Shown: positions 8,256-16,625 of the stretch, one piece after another
Layout: each line of letters opens with the position of its first letter
Numbering within the stretch: position 1 is the stretch's first letter
The notes under the pieces: model-generated
What the model was told of the DNA's origin: nothing
Databases searched by the model: none
Seen by the model: the letters and a program-made list of their open reading frames with translations, nothing else
Source of the DNA: Deltaproteobacteria bacterium RBG_13_43_22
GTDB lineage: Bacteria > Desulfobacterota > RBG-13-43-22
Length of the DNA: 46,296 nt
Direction of reading: 5' to 3'
Assembly (NCBI GenBank): GCA_001797675.1
Contig: MGQB01000030.1
Location: 104,077-150,372 of the forward strand
Translations under genes and position numbers: made by a program

Positions 8256-8671
8256 CCTGGGCTCGGACCACCGCTGACCGTCACCTTGCCTGTTTCCCTG
8301 GTCACCACCACCGACGTCCCACCGACATCGATCGTTATATCTGAAGATCCGGGATCGCCACTGGTAGTGAAGGTAATGGTTCTCGTCGTATTGATAGTCA
8401 CTCCCTGGGGAAGGGTAATGGTTTGGGCATTTGCAGTCCCGGGATCGATGATATAAGAACTGCTGGCGTTGGTGAATTGAATTTGATGGGAAACCGTATC
8501 GGCCATGGCCAGTTCCTGGGTCTTGCGGATATCAGCCGCCACCATTTGTCCCGACTCGCTGGCGCTGATGGAACCGACATTGATCATCCTGGGCACGGTC
8601 ATAATGGCCAGGATGCCGATAATGACCATCACGATGATCAATTCAATAATGGTAAAGCCTTTGGACATCAT
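8249..8671 (-). CDS. MshC/GspH-like prepilin
   Basis: About 140 aa. Short leader MMSKG then FTIIELIIVMVIIGILAIMTVPRM with the +5 Glu. The body (ASESGQMVAADIRKTQELAMAD...ITFTTSGDPGSSDITI) matches the GspH/FimT/MshC class, a beta-sandwich minor pilin, with the characteristic FxxxGxP-like turn. The ATG at 8671 (or 8668) is preferred over the upstream GTG at 8680 because a GGGGGG stretch sits just before it. It is first of the clustered C-D-O-P prepilin genes and overlaps the next gene by 7 nt. Confidence 0.78.
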   Translation of the reverse strand: MMSKGFTIIELIIVMVIIGILAIMTVPRMINVGSISASESGQMVAADIRKTQELAMADTVSHQIQFTNASSSYIIDPGTANAQTITLPQGVTINTTRTITFTTSGDPGSSDITIDVGGTSVVVTRETGKVTVSGGPSPGC

Positions 8672-8685
8672 GCCCCCCACGGCTC

Positions 8686-8707
8686 AAAGCAAAAATATTT
8701 TTGCTTT
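8686..8707. repeat. 22-bp perfect palindrome at the 5' side of mshC
   Basis: The arms AAAGCAAAAAT and ATTTTTGCTTT abut with no spacer. It lies 15-36 nt upstream of the prepilin start, next to the ribosome binding site. It could be a regulator site or an AU-rich hairpin in the leader mRNA. Confidence 0.6.
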
Positions 8708-8971
8708 AAACGTTCGGCCGGATAGAGACCTTGGATTGATTAAGTAAAATTGCAAAATTCCGGATTATATCCAAGAAAAAATAAAGGCTATCTTGTTAAA
8801 TTCTAACTTCATTTTATGCTATTCTACTATTTTGTCAACATATTTTAATAAGTTATATAATTTTGCCTCCATGGTTATCGTTTAATTATGACCAAATCAA
8901 CCACCGGGCTCAACTTTAACGGGTGTTCCACTCCCGGGCCTTGAAGGCATCCTTTTTGAAAAATTCTTTTC
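8708..8971. other. AT-rich intergenic region before the prepilin genes
   Basis: No gene was found. The stretch 8740-8890 is markedly AT-rich with T/A runs, as expected of a promoter region for the minus-strand prepilin-msh operon. I could not fix a convincing -35/-10 pair or a sigma-54 -24/-12 site. Confidence 0.4.
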
Positions 8972-11071
8972 TTAGCTTTTTATGGCCTTCAGCCTCCCCT
9001 TGGACAAAAAGAGATAAGAGAGGACATAGAGCAACAAAACCATCAACAATAAAGCCTTAATCCCGGTGATGAAAGAGAGGGATTCCAACAATCCCCCAAA
9101 AGCAGCCCCGATCAAATTAGACCCCAGGGCCAGGTCCTTGGCCGGGGCCTCTTTGAAAGAAAGCATATAAATAATCCCGGCAAAAAAGATGGGCAGATTG
9201 AGAAACAGGGATACCAGGATGGTTTTGGTCCAAAAACCAAAAGCATTGAAGATATCCAGCGGGATGAAGTAAAGGAGAACGACCGAAACCCAGAGCAGGA
9301 TATAAAAGGGGAGACTCCGTTGGACTTTTACATAGGCCACCAAAAGATTGGCCAACAAAATCAAAATCAGGATGGAGGAAATGATGTAGGAATTGACAAT
9401 CCAGGTTGATCCGAAAAGCAGGGTGGCTTTACTGACATTCTGGAACTCCAGCAAAAGAAAGGCACACCCTAAAAAGAAAAAATGAAAATGGATCCTTCCT
9501 CCCTCGGCCGTAAAGATAAATCTCCTGGCCATTAAAAACAAAATCAGCAAGGAACCCATGATCAGCAAATACATCCGGGGGATGGAGGCTTTTTCGATAT
9601 AAAGATAGGGCCAGTCATCCGAAGTTAAACGGGCCTGTCCTGGATAAGAGACCCGGTTTTTTATGACAAAATCCTTCAATGCCGGGTTTGATTCAACCCT
9701 CTTTTTTAATGCCTCGATATTATTGCCGGTCAGGAACATAACCCCTCCCCAGCCATAGCTGTTTCCAGGGCTATTAACAACAAAAGTATAAGGCACCTCC
9801 CCAAAGTTTTTTTTCAAAAGCCCGTATATCCTTTCCCCGATCCATTGGGTCTGGGTGGCAAATATAACCGAAAGAACCCCATCCTCTTTAAGAAGGCCGC
9901 GGGCTTCCCGGAAACTCTCCTCGGTATAAACATAATGGTCCAGGCGGGTGTTATTGTAGTTGGAAGAAAGGGTGTGCGAATCCAGGAGGCCGAAGGAAAT
10001 CAAATCGTATTTTTTGGGAGTTTTTTTAAAAAAGGCCCGGGCGTCATCTATGGTTACCTTAACCTTTTCCTGTTCGTAGGGATGTTCCGGATGAAGGGCC
10101 AGGCCCAGTCGGATAATACCCGGATCGATTTCCACGGCATCAATTTCTTTCGGGCCGTTTCGCAAGGCTCCGGCCACATCATTTCCTCCACCGGCCCCGA
10201 CAATTAATACCGAATCGCGTTTTTCGACAAACCGGTAAGGAAGATCGTACTGGCTGAATTCCCTTAACGATGGTTTATAAATAAGGGGAAATTTATTAAT
10301 AAAATCGTCGGAAAGATTTAATAAGGACATGTACCCGACATTATTCACGTTGACGACAAACCCATTGGGGAGGCCAAAGACCTGATTGGGAGAGACATCC
10401 AATTTCTGATAAGGGCTCCACATAGTAAGAAGATTGGGGCTGGATATTCCAGTGACCAGGAGGATCAGAATAGAGGCCGTCCCGGCTAAAAAGAAATCAG
10501 CCTTTGAGCGGGACAGGAAAAAAAAGAGAACCAAAAGGCAGAAAATAAACCAAATCCAGGGCTTGGCGTAGTATAAGGAAAACAGGTTGAAAGCCCAAAT
10601 GCCCATCAGGCTGGCCAATACATTGACGGAATATCCTTCAATAATATTCGGGTGCTCGTCCAACAGACGCCCCAATATTTGTCCTAACGGAATAAACCCG
10701 ATCAGAATCATCAAGAACATAAAGAGGGTTAATGCCGTCCCCTGCAATGCGGGAACAAAATTCCGGGTCCGGACGGCCTGATACCAGACAACCGAATCGG
10801 AAAATCCGCTCAGCATATCGGTAATGTGCCTGAAGGGTTCGGACCGTACTGCAAGCACGATTAAAACCAACATGCCTATGGTGATCAGAAGGTTTTCCTT
10901 CTTTCTGGAGAAAAAACAGCCGACCCCGATTCCCAGAAAGCAGGCCAGCAAAACCAGGTTGCCGACGTAGGCAAAGATCCTCACCTCGGTCGATATCCAG
11001 CGTATCAAGAGGATTTCCAGAAACAGCATGATAAAACTGATCAAAAATAATTTCAGATTATGCGTGGGCAT
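8972..11071 (-). CDS. Polytopic membrane protein with spermidine-synthase-like domain
   Basis: 699 aa from the preferred ATG at 11071, which has GGAGGAGG seven bases upstream; the longer frame to 11155 lacks such a site. The N-terminal half has about seven membrane helices. The middle holds a Rossmann methyltransferase-like domain resembling spermidine synthase (VLIVGAGGGNDVAGAL, then DAVEIDPGIIRLG, then VTIDDARAFF...YDLISFGLLDS). The C-terminal part has further helices. Membrane-linked spermidine-synthase-like proteins are common in Desulfobacterota and their substrates are mostly unknown. Its position between the GT-C-like genes and the prepilins suggests a surface-modification role, which is inference. 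Confidence 0.75.
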   Translation of the reverse strand: MPTHNLKLFLISFIMLFLEILLIRWISTEVRIFAYVGNLVLLACFLGIGVGCFFSRKKENLLITIGMLVLIVLAVRSEPFRHITDMLSGFSDSVVWYQAVRTRNFVPALQGTALTLFMFLMILIGFIPLGQILGRLLDEHPNIIEGYSVNVLASLMGIWAFNLFSLYYAKPWIWFIFCLLVLFFFLSRSKADFFLAGTASILILLVTGISSPNLLTMWSPYQKLDVSPNQVFGLPNGFVVNVNNVGYMSLLNLSDDFINKFPLIYKPSLREFSQYDLPYRFVEKRDSVLIVGAGGGNDVAGALRNGPKEIDAVEIDPGIIRLGLALHPEHPYEQEKVKVTIDDARAFFKKTPKKYDLISFGLLDSHTLSSNYNNTRLDHYVYTEESFREARGLLKEDGVLSVIFATQTQWIGERIYGLLKKNFGEVPYTFVVNSPGNSYGWGGVMFLTGNNIEALKKRVESNPALKDFVIKNRVSYPGQARLTSDDWPYLYIEKASIPRMYLLIMGSLLILFLMARRFIFTAEGGRIHFHFFFLGCAFLLLEFQNVSKATLLFGSTWIVNSYIISSILILILLANLLVAYVKVQRSLPFYILLWVSVVLLYFIPLDIFNAFGFWTKTILVSLFLNLPIFFAGIIYMLSFKEAPAKDLALGSNLIGAAFGGLLESLSFITGIKALLLMVLLLYVLSYLFLSKGRLKAIKS

Positions 11072-11254
11072 AAACCTCCTCCAGATCGTTTGGCAACCAT
11101 TCAGCCTGTTAGGTACGAAAATAGGATTCGAGGGTTCAAGGGTTTTAACTTCCATGCCTTCCCATTGTATCCTTGACTTCTTGATTCCTTAACATAAAAA
11201 TGGGGCCAGGGGCAACTGATGGACCCGCAAAAAGTCGCCGAAAACCGAGTTGCG

Positions 11255-11329
11255 TCATTCCGGCGAAAGCCGGAATCCAGTATTATTAAGTTGTTAAAAT
11301 TTCTGGACCCCGGTTTTCACCGGGGTGAC
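11255..11329. repeat. REP-like hairpin pair (BIME-like)
   Basis: Hairpin 1 has arms ATTCCGGC and GCCGGAAT around a GAAA loop (11257-11276). Hairpin 2 has arms CCCCGGT and ACCGGGG around TTTC (11308-11325). They are bounded by GTCA/TGAC and by TCCAG/CTGGA, so the whole unit can fold as two opposed REPs. It lies in the 387-nt gap after the GT-C-like gene; a related copy is at 16458-16561 and half copies at 6000 and 20186. Confidence 0.75.
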
Positions 11330-11362
11330 GACTTGTTACGAACTTGTCACAACTCATGCGGT

Positions 11363-11392
11363 CTCATCCGAAAATGATTATTTTCGGATGAG
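11363..11392. repeat. Strong perfect hairpin
   Basis: A 13-bp perfect stem (CTCATCCGAAAAT with ATTTTCGGATGAG) around a 4-nt loop GATT. It lies 67-96 nt after the stop of the minus-strand GT-C-like gene. No T-run follows on the minus strand, so it may stabilise the 3' end rather than act as an intrinsic terminator. Confidence 0.65.
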
Positions 11393-11458
11393 CGCCCTCA
11401 GCCATCTGCCTTCTGCTGTCAGGGAAATCCTCCAAGACGGTCGGGGTCGGGTATTGAT

Positions 11459-13060
11459 TCATCGCCTTCTTTTATAAATAAGGACGTTTTTATCTCCCCA
11501 CACAGGGAAAGGCAAGGCGATGGTTTTAAAAACATAATAATTTTTATTAAACCAGTCCGATTGGTTCAGACTTTTTACGGAAAAAAGAGGCATGGACACT
11601 ACCCATTCCGAATGGACCTGTTTTAAAAACGGCACGGATATGGCACCTACGCCGGGACCTACCCGTTGATTAGCCGGAACCGGCAGAAAGGGATGGGCTT
11701 CAGGACTAACCAGACCGCAGGCATCATAAATGACCCCCTTAAAAAAAAATCCCAAGGCCCCCACCTCCGGTGCGGCTACGGTATCCGTCGGAAGGGCCTC
11801 TTGATTTAAAGTTTGGGCTGCCTGCTCATAGGTCCATATCCGCCAGCGGGATGAATCCGCCTTAATGAACAGGCAGGAAACCTGGATTGCTTTAGAGAGG
11901 TCCCTTGGTTTCACCATTAGATACGGCAGTAAGGTGGTATAAAGCAACCACCCCATCCCGACTGACCAGATGAGCCAACCAACCAGTCCGGCATAGCGGG
12001 TGGATGATTGGACCAATCTTTTACCGGCAAAATAAAAACCGAGCATTAGAGTAACCATCGTAAGCACGAAAACAGGAGGCCAATACCATGGGAAAAAAAG
12101 AGGATTCCCGAGGCCATAGGCAAGAATAAAAAACCAAAGCAGAAACAGGACAGGCCCTTTGGAGTACTTTTTTGCTGTGGGACTGAAAAGGGTGATAAAC
12201 GAAGCCCCGATTAATAGCCCCCAGATCATTTCGATTTGCCAATAAGACGGCGTGATTGAGGTGAAAGCCGTTGCCGAATTAATCATGCTTTGACTGATGC
12301 GGGCTAATGCCGCCCCCTTTGGCAGGAAATAAATGGGTTTAGTCTTGGCGATCAGCGATAAGGGAACAGGGGTACCAAAGTACCCCCAGGAAAAAATGAC
12401 CCAGGGCAGCAAGACCAAAGAAAAAGATAACAGCGTTTGCCTAAGTTCCCTGGAACGATTTCGAAACTGCCATAGGACAATGGGCAGGATCAACAGTCCT
12501 TCAGGACGGGCCAATACAGAAAGACCGCAGAGGATACCTGCCCAAATCGGTTTGTTATCGGCCAGACCGAGAAGGACCAGGAACAGCAAAGTTACAAAGA
12601 GAAAGGATTCCATCCCTCCACCGGAAATGGATAATAAGAAAGGATTGAGTAAAAAAGTTAAACTGCCTAAAAGCGCCAGGGAGCGGCTGTCGGTAACTTT
12701 TCGAAGAAAAAAGTAAAGGACGAGGCCTGCCGAACCGAAATGGACGGCGTTAAAACGAACGGCTAAAAAAGGAATGGTCCATCCCGGGAATAAAACTTTT
12801 AACAGGGTCAGCCAAATCAAATAAAGCGGTGTGCTGCTTCCAAAAACCCTTTGACCCTCATTGTAAACCAAGCCCTTTCCCGCCAGGAAGTTAAGAACAT
12901 AACGAAAAGTGATAAAGCCGTCATCATAAGGGAGAACCGGAATTTTCCCATTGACCCAGACAACCCAAGCGAGGGCCAAGCCCAAAATCGTTATCCCGGC
13001 GTATTTAAAAGCCTGGTTTTGCCGGCCCGGATTAGTGCTTTTATCAACAGTTAATTCCAA
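11459..13060 (-). CDS. GT-C-type membrane glycosyltransferase-like protein
   Basis: 533 aa with about ten membrane helices. The first extracytoplasmic loop has PYDDGFITFRYVLNFLAGKGLVYNEGQRVFGSST (quoted in two parts: PYDDGFITFRY and the GLVYNEG stretch), with the Asp pair at 46-47 as in lipid-linked sugar-dependent GT-C enzymes (ArnT/PMT/GT39-like). GGGMESFLF follows in the next helices. The TTG start is supported by GGGGAG five nt upstream. It lies between the YfhO-like and spermidine-synthase-like genes. A role in glycosylating pilin or envelope polymers is plausible but inferred. Confidence 0.72.
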   Translation of the reverse strand: MELTVDKSTNPGRQNQAFKYAGITILGLALAWVVWVNGKIPVLPYDDGFITFRYVLNFLAGKGLVYNEGQRVFGSSTPLYLIWLTLLKVLFPGWTIPFLAVRFNAVHFGSAGLVLYFFLRKVTDSRSLALLGSLTFLLNPFLLSISGGGMESFLFVTLLFLVLLGLADNKPIWAGILCGLSVLARPEGLLILPIVLWQFRNRSRELRQTLLSFSLVLLPWVIFSWGYFGTPVPLSLIAKTKPIYFLPKGAALARISQSMINSATAFTSITPSYWQIEMIWGLLIGASFITLFSPTAKKYSKGPVLFLLWFFILAYGLGNPLFFPWYWPPVFVLTMVTLMLGFYFAGKRLVQSSTRYAGLVGWLIWSVGMGWLLYTTLLPYLMVKPRDLSKAIQVSCLFIKADSSRWRIWTYEQAAQTLNQEALPTDTVAAPEVGALGFFFKGVIYDACGLVSPEAHPFLPVPANQRVGPGVGAISVPFLKQVHSEWVVSMPLFSVKSLNQSDWFNKNYYVFKTIALPFPVWGDKNVLIYKRRR

Positions 13061-13139
13061 TAGCTCCCCTTCCCTAAAAGAAGCCCTGGTTAAATTCTAA
13101 CAGCTTAAATCAATGAGAATTTATCTCTATTTATACAAA

Positions 13140-13357
13140 GGTCATAGGGGGTCTTGTTTTTTGGGGTTGTCCACCCCCAAGCCATAAGCTTCTTTGCCGG
13201 GCCATCGTTTGTACCTAATTCGGAGACAGGCCTACATCATTGCTCGAAATAGGCTGGGGTGAATGCCCTGCCTCGAATCAAACTTTGCCGTCCTGGCCGG
13301 TTTGGAAACTCATAATTACCCTTTGGACAACCCCAAAAAACAAGACCCCCTATGACC
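13140..13357. mobile_element. MITE-like element with perfect 34-bp terminal inverted repeats
   Basis: The segment 13140-13173 begins GGTCATAGGGGGTCTTG and is exactly reverse-complemented at 13324-13357. The 150 bp between the arms has no convincing gene. The size and long perfect ends are those of a non-autonomous transposable element or an IS relic. I found no clear target duplication beside it. It fills most of the 385-nt gap between the two large membrane protein genes. Confidence 0.7.
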
Positions 13358-13445
13358 ATCCCAATTTCAAATAGCTTTGGTTAGAAACTAACTGCCTGTA
13401 TTGAAGGATTATATTCAATGTCTTTTTTGAAAAGCATCATGGCGA

Positions 13446-15872
13446 TCAGGTGTTATCTGCCGTTTTTGGCAGCCGATTGGTTCTTTTTCTTTTCCAGACG
13501 AAAAAGAGCGTTATTCCCAAGAGCGTAGTCAAACTGACCCATAACCCGCAATAAAATGTAAGAGGTTGATACTGAAAATGAATTTTATGGTGCCCTGGGC
13601 TGAGAGCCACGGCCCGGAAGGCGTGGTTAGCCCGATAAACTTTTTCTTTCTTCCCGTCAACCCAAACCTTCCAGCCGGGATAATACGTTTCACTCAAAAA
13701 AAGGAGGCGCGGTCCGGTACAGGAGACATCGAGATCAATTTGATTCAAGGCGAATTTTACCAAGCGAACCCTATCCCTATCGGGGACCAACCCCTTGGCC
13801 GGGCGGGGCGGATCAGGGACTTCCTCCAAAAGGACTGTTTGAGCCGGGTCAAAGCCTTTCTTTTTGAATAAAGCCATTCTCTCTTTTCCATTTTTAACCA
13901 CCGAAAACTTGGAAACCAAAAAGGCCCTGGGCAACACGGCCTTATTTTCGTAAAGATGGGACACGATTGTTTTATTTTTCGGAGGATGGGAAATGGGTTT
14001 TTCAATAAAATCTTCCTGCAGCACATAAGATTCTCCCTTATGAATCAACTTAAAGGTCGGATCTGAAATAGCTTCGGGCCAAAGAAGGAATTTTACATTC
14101 ATCAGTCTTAGGATATCCGTTGCCCCGGGATCGGAGGTTTTCTCGGAGAGGACGTTCAAGAGGTCCTGGTAGGGCTGATAGGTCAGGATCCCGAAGCCCG
14201 AAGTGTTAAAAATTCTATGCACTAAGGGATATTCAAAATAAAAACATTCTTTCAAAATAACCTGGGCCAATTCTTCCATCTCCATGTTTCTGGGGACCAT
14301 GACCTTTCTCATCAAAGGATCGGTATAAATACGACCTTTTTCAGGGTCGGAAAGGACGGCTTGTAGATTAGGGCTTAGCGAATAAAAAGCCTTTTGGTCC
14401 ACCCTTCGATAAAACCCCCAATTGGCTAAAAAAAGATCCAAAACCAGCAGGACCGTCAAAAGGACCTGTCCCTTCTTGAGAGAAATTTTGCGATCGGCCA
14501 GAAAGATAAAAAAAAGAAAAATCAGTAAAGCAAAGAAAGAAAAACGTTCTATATTGTGAAAATTTAAGTTCCAGGGACGGTCATAGCTTATAGGGAAGGA
14601 ATGTTCCAAAAAAGAGAAGAGAGGATCTCGGAAGAGAGAAAGGATCAGCAATATTAAGACGAATAAAAAAGCCAGAATCAGGGAAGCTTTTTTAAGGGTT
14701 GATAATTTTTTCCGTGGATCCCCTTTAAGGCGGTCAGACAAGGCATCCCAGCCCAATCCGGTCAACAGGCAAATAAACAGATTGGTAATGAAAAAAAATT
14801 TGACCGGATAACGGATGGTATGAATGCCGGGAACAATGTTATAGAGCCATCGATACAGAGGGGTATTCCCTCCCAGGGCCAGGAGTAAGGAGACCAAAAG
14901 CAGAAGGCCCACCCAACCCTTTCTACGATCTCGTCCTAAAAAAAAGAAAAGGACCATGATAAAAGGAAGTATTCCAATGTAAATACTTTTAAGATAATTT
15001 TGATCCGTTTTATAATACTCGACCCCCCGCCAAAAAAAATCCGGAAGGAAGAGATAGATGAGATCCCGCCACCCCAGGGACCACCGGGTGGCCTCTTGAT
15101 ATAAAAATCCCAGGTGGCGAACCGAGCTTTTGGTCATTTCCCAAAAAGGGAGGATCTGAACGGCCCCTAATCCCAAGAACAGAAGGAATACTACCCCTAC
15201 CATCTGAAAACGCCATTTCCAGGGGGCATAGCTGTTCCCGGGCAAAAGGGCTTGGGGAAAGAAAGCCAAAAATAAGATCGCAACCTGGGTTGCGAGAAAG
15301 GCCTCTATTCCTCCTCCCAGAAATTGGACCAGGATGGTTATACTGGAAAGGAGGGAATATTTCCAGGACCGCGCACGAATGGCTCGCAGAAAGAATAAAA
15401 AAATCAGGGGGGTCCAGGTAACGGATTGGAGAGTATTCAAGACATTATGGATGGAAAGGAGAAAACCGCCCAGGGTAAAAGAAAGGCAGGCCAGTATCCC
15501 GGCCATCCGGCTGCCCCCTAATTCCCGGGCCAATAAATAAACAAACCAGCCGGACAGAAAAAAATGCAGCACAATGGTTAGATTAAAAGCAAAATTAATG
15601 GGGAGTATCAGAAGTAGACTATTGGGCGGATAGAGGACGCTGGTCTGCAAAGAGGCAAACAGGGGTTGACCGGAAAAAGAATAGGGATTCCATAAAGGAA
15701 GTTCCCCGGCCTGAACGGCCTCGACCCAGAGCTTAAGGTTGGGGAAAAAAAAGATGGGCAAATCTCTATCGACCATCAGTTTCGCTTGGGTCAAGGCCTC
15801 CCGGAAGTAGAGGAAGATGATGCCCAGGAAACCTAATAATAAAAGAACGCCTATCCCTCTATCTTTATTCAT
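13446..15872 (-). CDS. YfhO-family membrane protein
   Basis: 808 aa, about 12-14 membrane helices. The start carries family features: DRDLPIFFFPNLKLWVEA, then GELPLWNPYSFSGQPLFAS, then YPPNSLLLILP. A C-terminal extracytoplasmic beta domain (LLFLSETYYPGWKVWVDGK...HHKIHFQYQP) precedes a last helix. YfhO proteins are GT-C-fold enzymes; characterised Gram-positive members glycosylate teichoic acids, so here the acceptor would be something else, perhaps the pilin. The ATG lies directly after the U-tract of the pilin terminator, with no Shine-Dalgarno sequence, so expression is probably low or by read-through. Confidence 0.85.
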   Translation of the reverse strand: MNKDRGIGVLLLLGFLGIIFLYFREALTQAKLMVDRDLPIFFFPNLKLWVEAVQAGELPLWNPYSFSGQPLFASLQTSVLYPPNSLLLILPINFAFNLTIVLHFFLSGWFVYLLARELGGSRMAGILACLSFTLGGFLLSIHNVLNTLQSVTWTPLIFLFFLRAIRARSWKYSLLSSITILVQFLGGGIEAFLATQVAILFLAFFPQALLPGNSYAPWKWRFQMVGVVFLLFLGLGAVQILPFWEMTKSSVRHLGFLYQEATRWSLGWRDLIYLFLPDFFWRGVEYYKTDQNYLKSIYIGILPFIMVLFFFLGRDRRKGWVGLLLLVSLLLALGGNTPLYRWLYNIVPGIHTIRYPVKFFFITNLFICLLTGLGWDALSDRLKGDPRKKLSTLKKASLILAFLFVLILLILSLFRDPLFSFLEHSFPISYDRPWNLNFHNIERFSFFALLIFLFFIFLADRKISLKKGQVLLTVLLVLDLFLANWGFYRRVDQKAFYSLSPNLQAVLSDPEKGRIYTDPLMRKVMVPRNMEMEELAQVILKECFYFEYPLVHRIFNTSGFGILTYQPYQDLLNVLSEKTSDPGATDILRLMNVKFLLWPEAISDPTFKLIHKGESYVLQEDFIEKPISHPPKNKTIVSHLYENKAVLPRAFLVSKFSVVKNGKERMALFKKKGFDPAQTVLLEEVPDPPRPAKGLVPDRDRVRLVKFALNQIDLDVSCTGPRLLFLSETYYPGWKVWVDGKKEKVYRANHAFRAVALSPGHHKIHFQYQPLTFYCGLWVSLTTLLGITLFFVWKRKRTNRLPKTADNT

Positions 15873-15908
15873 AAAAAAAGGGCCGCAGAAAGAGCTTACG
15901 GCCCTTTT
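15873..15908 (-). terminator. Rho-independent terminator of the major pilin gene
   Basis: A perfect 10-bp stem (AAAAGGGCCG with CGGCCCTTTT, 13-nt loop) is followed on the minus strand by seven T residues. It is 22 nt after the pilin stop. The T-run touches the ATG of the YfhO-like gene. It would let the pilin be expressed far above the downstream membrane proteins. Confidence 0.9.
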
Positions 15909-15929
15909 GGATCCTCCTTACCTGATGCC

Positions 15930-16298
15930 TTAGGTGGTTGGGCTACGGCCGGAAACTTGACTCGGGGCAGTATACGTCCAGGTATAGGGCGTACCGCTGA
16001 TAGTAGCCGTAATCACGGTGGCCGAGGTAGCCACGGCCCCGCCGGTATCGGACATATAAGTCGTACTAAGAATAGTCGTGGCATTAAGACCCGCGGTTGC
16101 AGAACCATTAACGACATAGTCGGCATAGCAAATGGCGGCTGCGGCCTTCAGGGCACCGGTTATACCGTCTGCGGCGGCACTCTTGGCTTTGGCGCTCATA
16201 TCGATATACCGGGGGATGGCCACGGCGGCCAGTATGCCGATGATCACGATGACGATGATCAACTCAATGAGTGTGAAACCTTTTTGATTTTTGATCAT
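15930..16298 (-). CDS. mshA: Major type IV pilin, MSHA type
   Basis: 122 aa. Short leader MIKNQKG, then the mature start [29 protein letters not shown] with +5 Glu, then a small Ala/Thr/Gly-rich head. [22 protein letters not shown] is the alpha-to-beta junction seen in MshA-like pilins; a single Cys is present, so the usual C-terminal disulfide loop is lacking. The ATG at 16298 is chosen because GAGGAGG is six nt upstream; the longer frame (MRGGENM) would translate the ribosome binding site itself. It has its own terminator. It is the best candidate for the main pilus subunit. Confidence 0.9.
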   Translation of the reverse strand: MIKNQKGFTLIELIIVIVIIGILAAVAIPRYIDMSAKAKSAAADGITGALKAAAAICYADYVVNGSATAGLNATTILSTTYMSDTGGAVATSATVITATISGTPYTWTYTAPSQVSGRSPTT

Positions 16299-16457
16299 GT
16301 TTTCACCTCCTCTCACCTAAAAATTATAGTTAATATTGATGTCAATCGTTAAACTTTATGCTCTCTCTCGACAAACGGATTGATCCTGCGTCTTAAAATG
16401 ATATCCGTCTTTATTAATTCTGGCGACCTCGAAAAGTGTTCGAAATAGCCTATTTTT

Positions 16458-16561
16458 GTCATTCCGGTCCCGCATCGGGTGCGGGATAAACTCCAACCGG
16501 AACCCAGTATTTTCCGGTAGTTTAATATCTTCTGGACCCCGGTTTTCACCGGGGGGACGAC
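16458..16561. repeat. REP-like hairpin pair, variant copy
   Basis: Starts GTCATTCCGGT and ends with the same CTGGACCCCGGTTTTCACCGGGG half as the copy at 11255. In the first half the GAAA loop is replaced by an extra small hairpin (CCCGCA/TGCGGG). It lies in the 327-nt gap between the pilin and MshG genes, which holds no gene. Confidence 0.7.
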
Positions 16562-16625
16562 TTTTTACGATACGGTCAATTTTAATATATGTAGCAATCT
16601 AAATCAAATAAAAAATCAGGTTCCC

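Noticed and set aside
16317..16355. TTGACA and TATAAT upstream of the major pilin gene as a promoter
   Set aside because: They are only 11 nt apart, too close for a sigma-70 promoter.
16349..16549. Minus-strand frame of 66 codons
   Set aside because: It is made of the REP-like pair and has no ribosome binding site.
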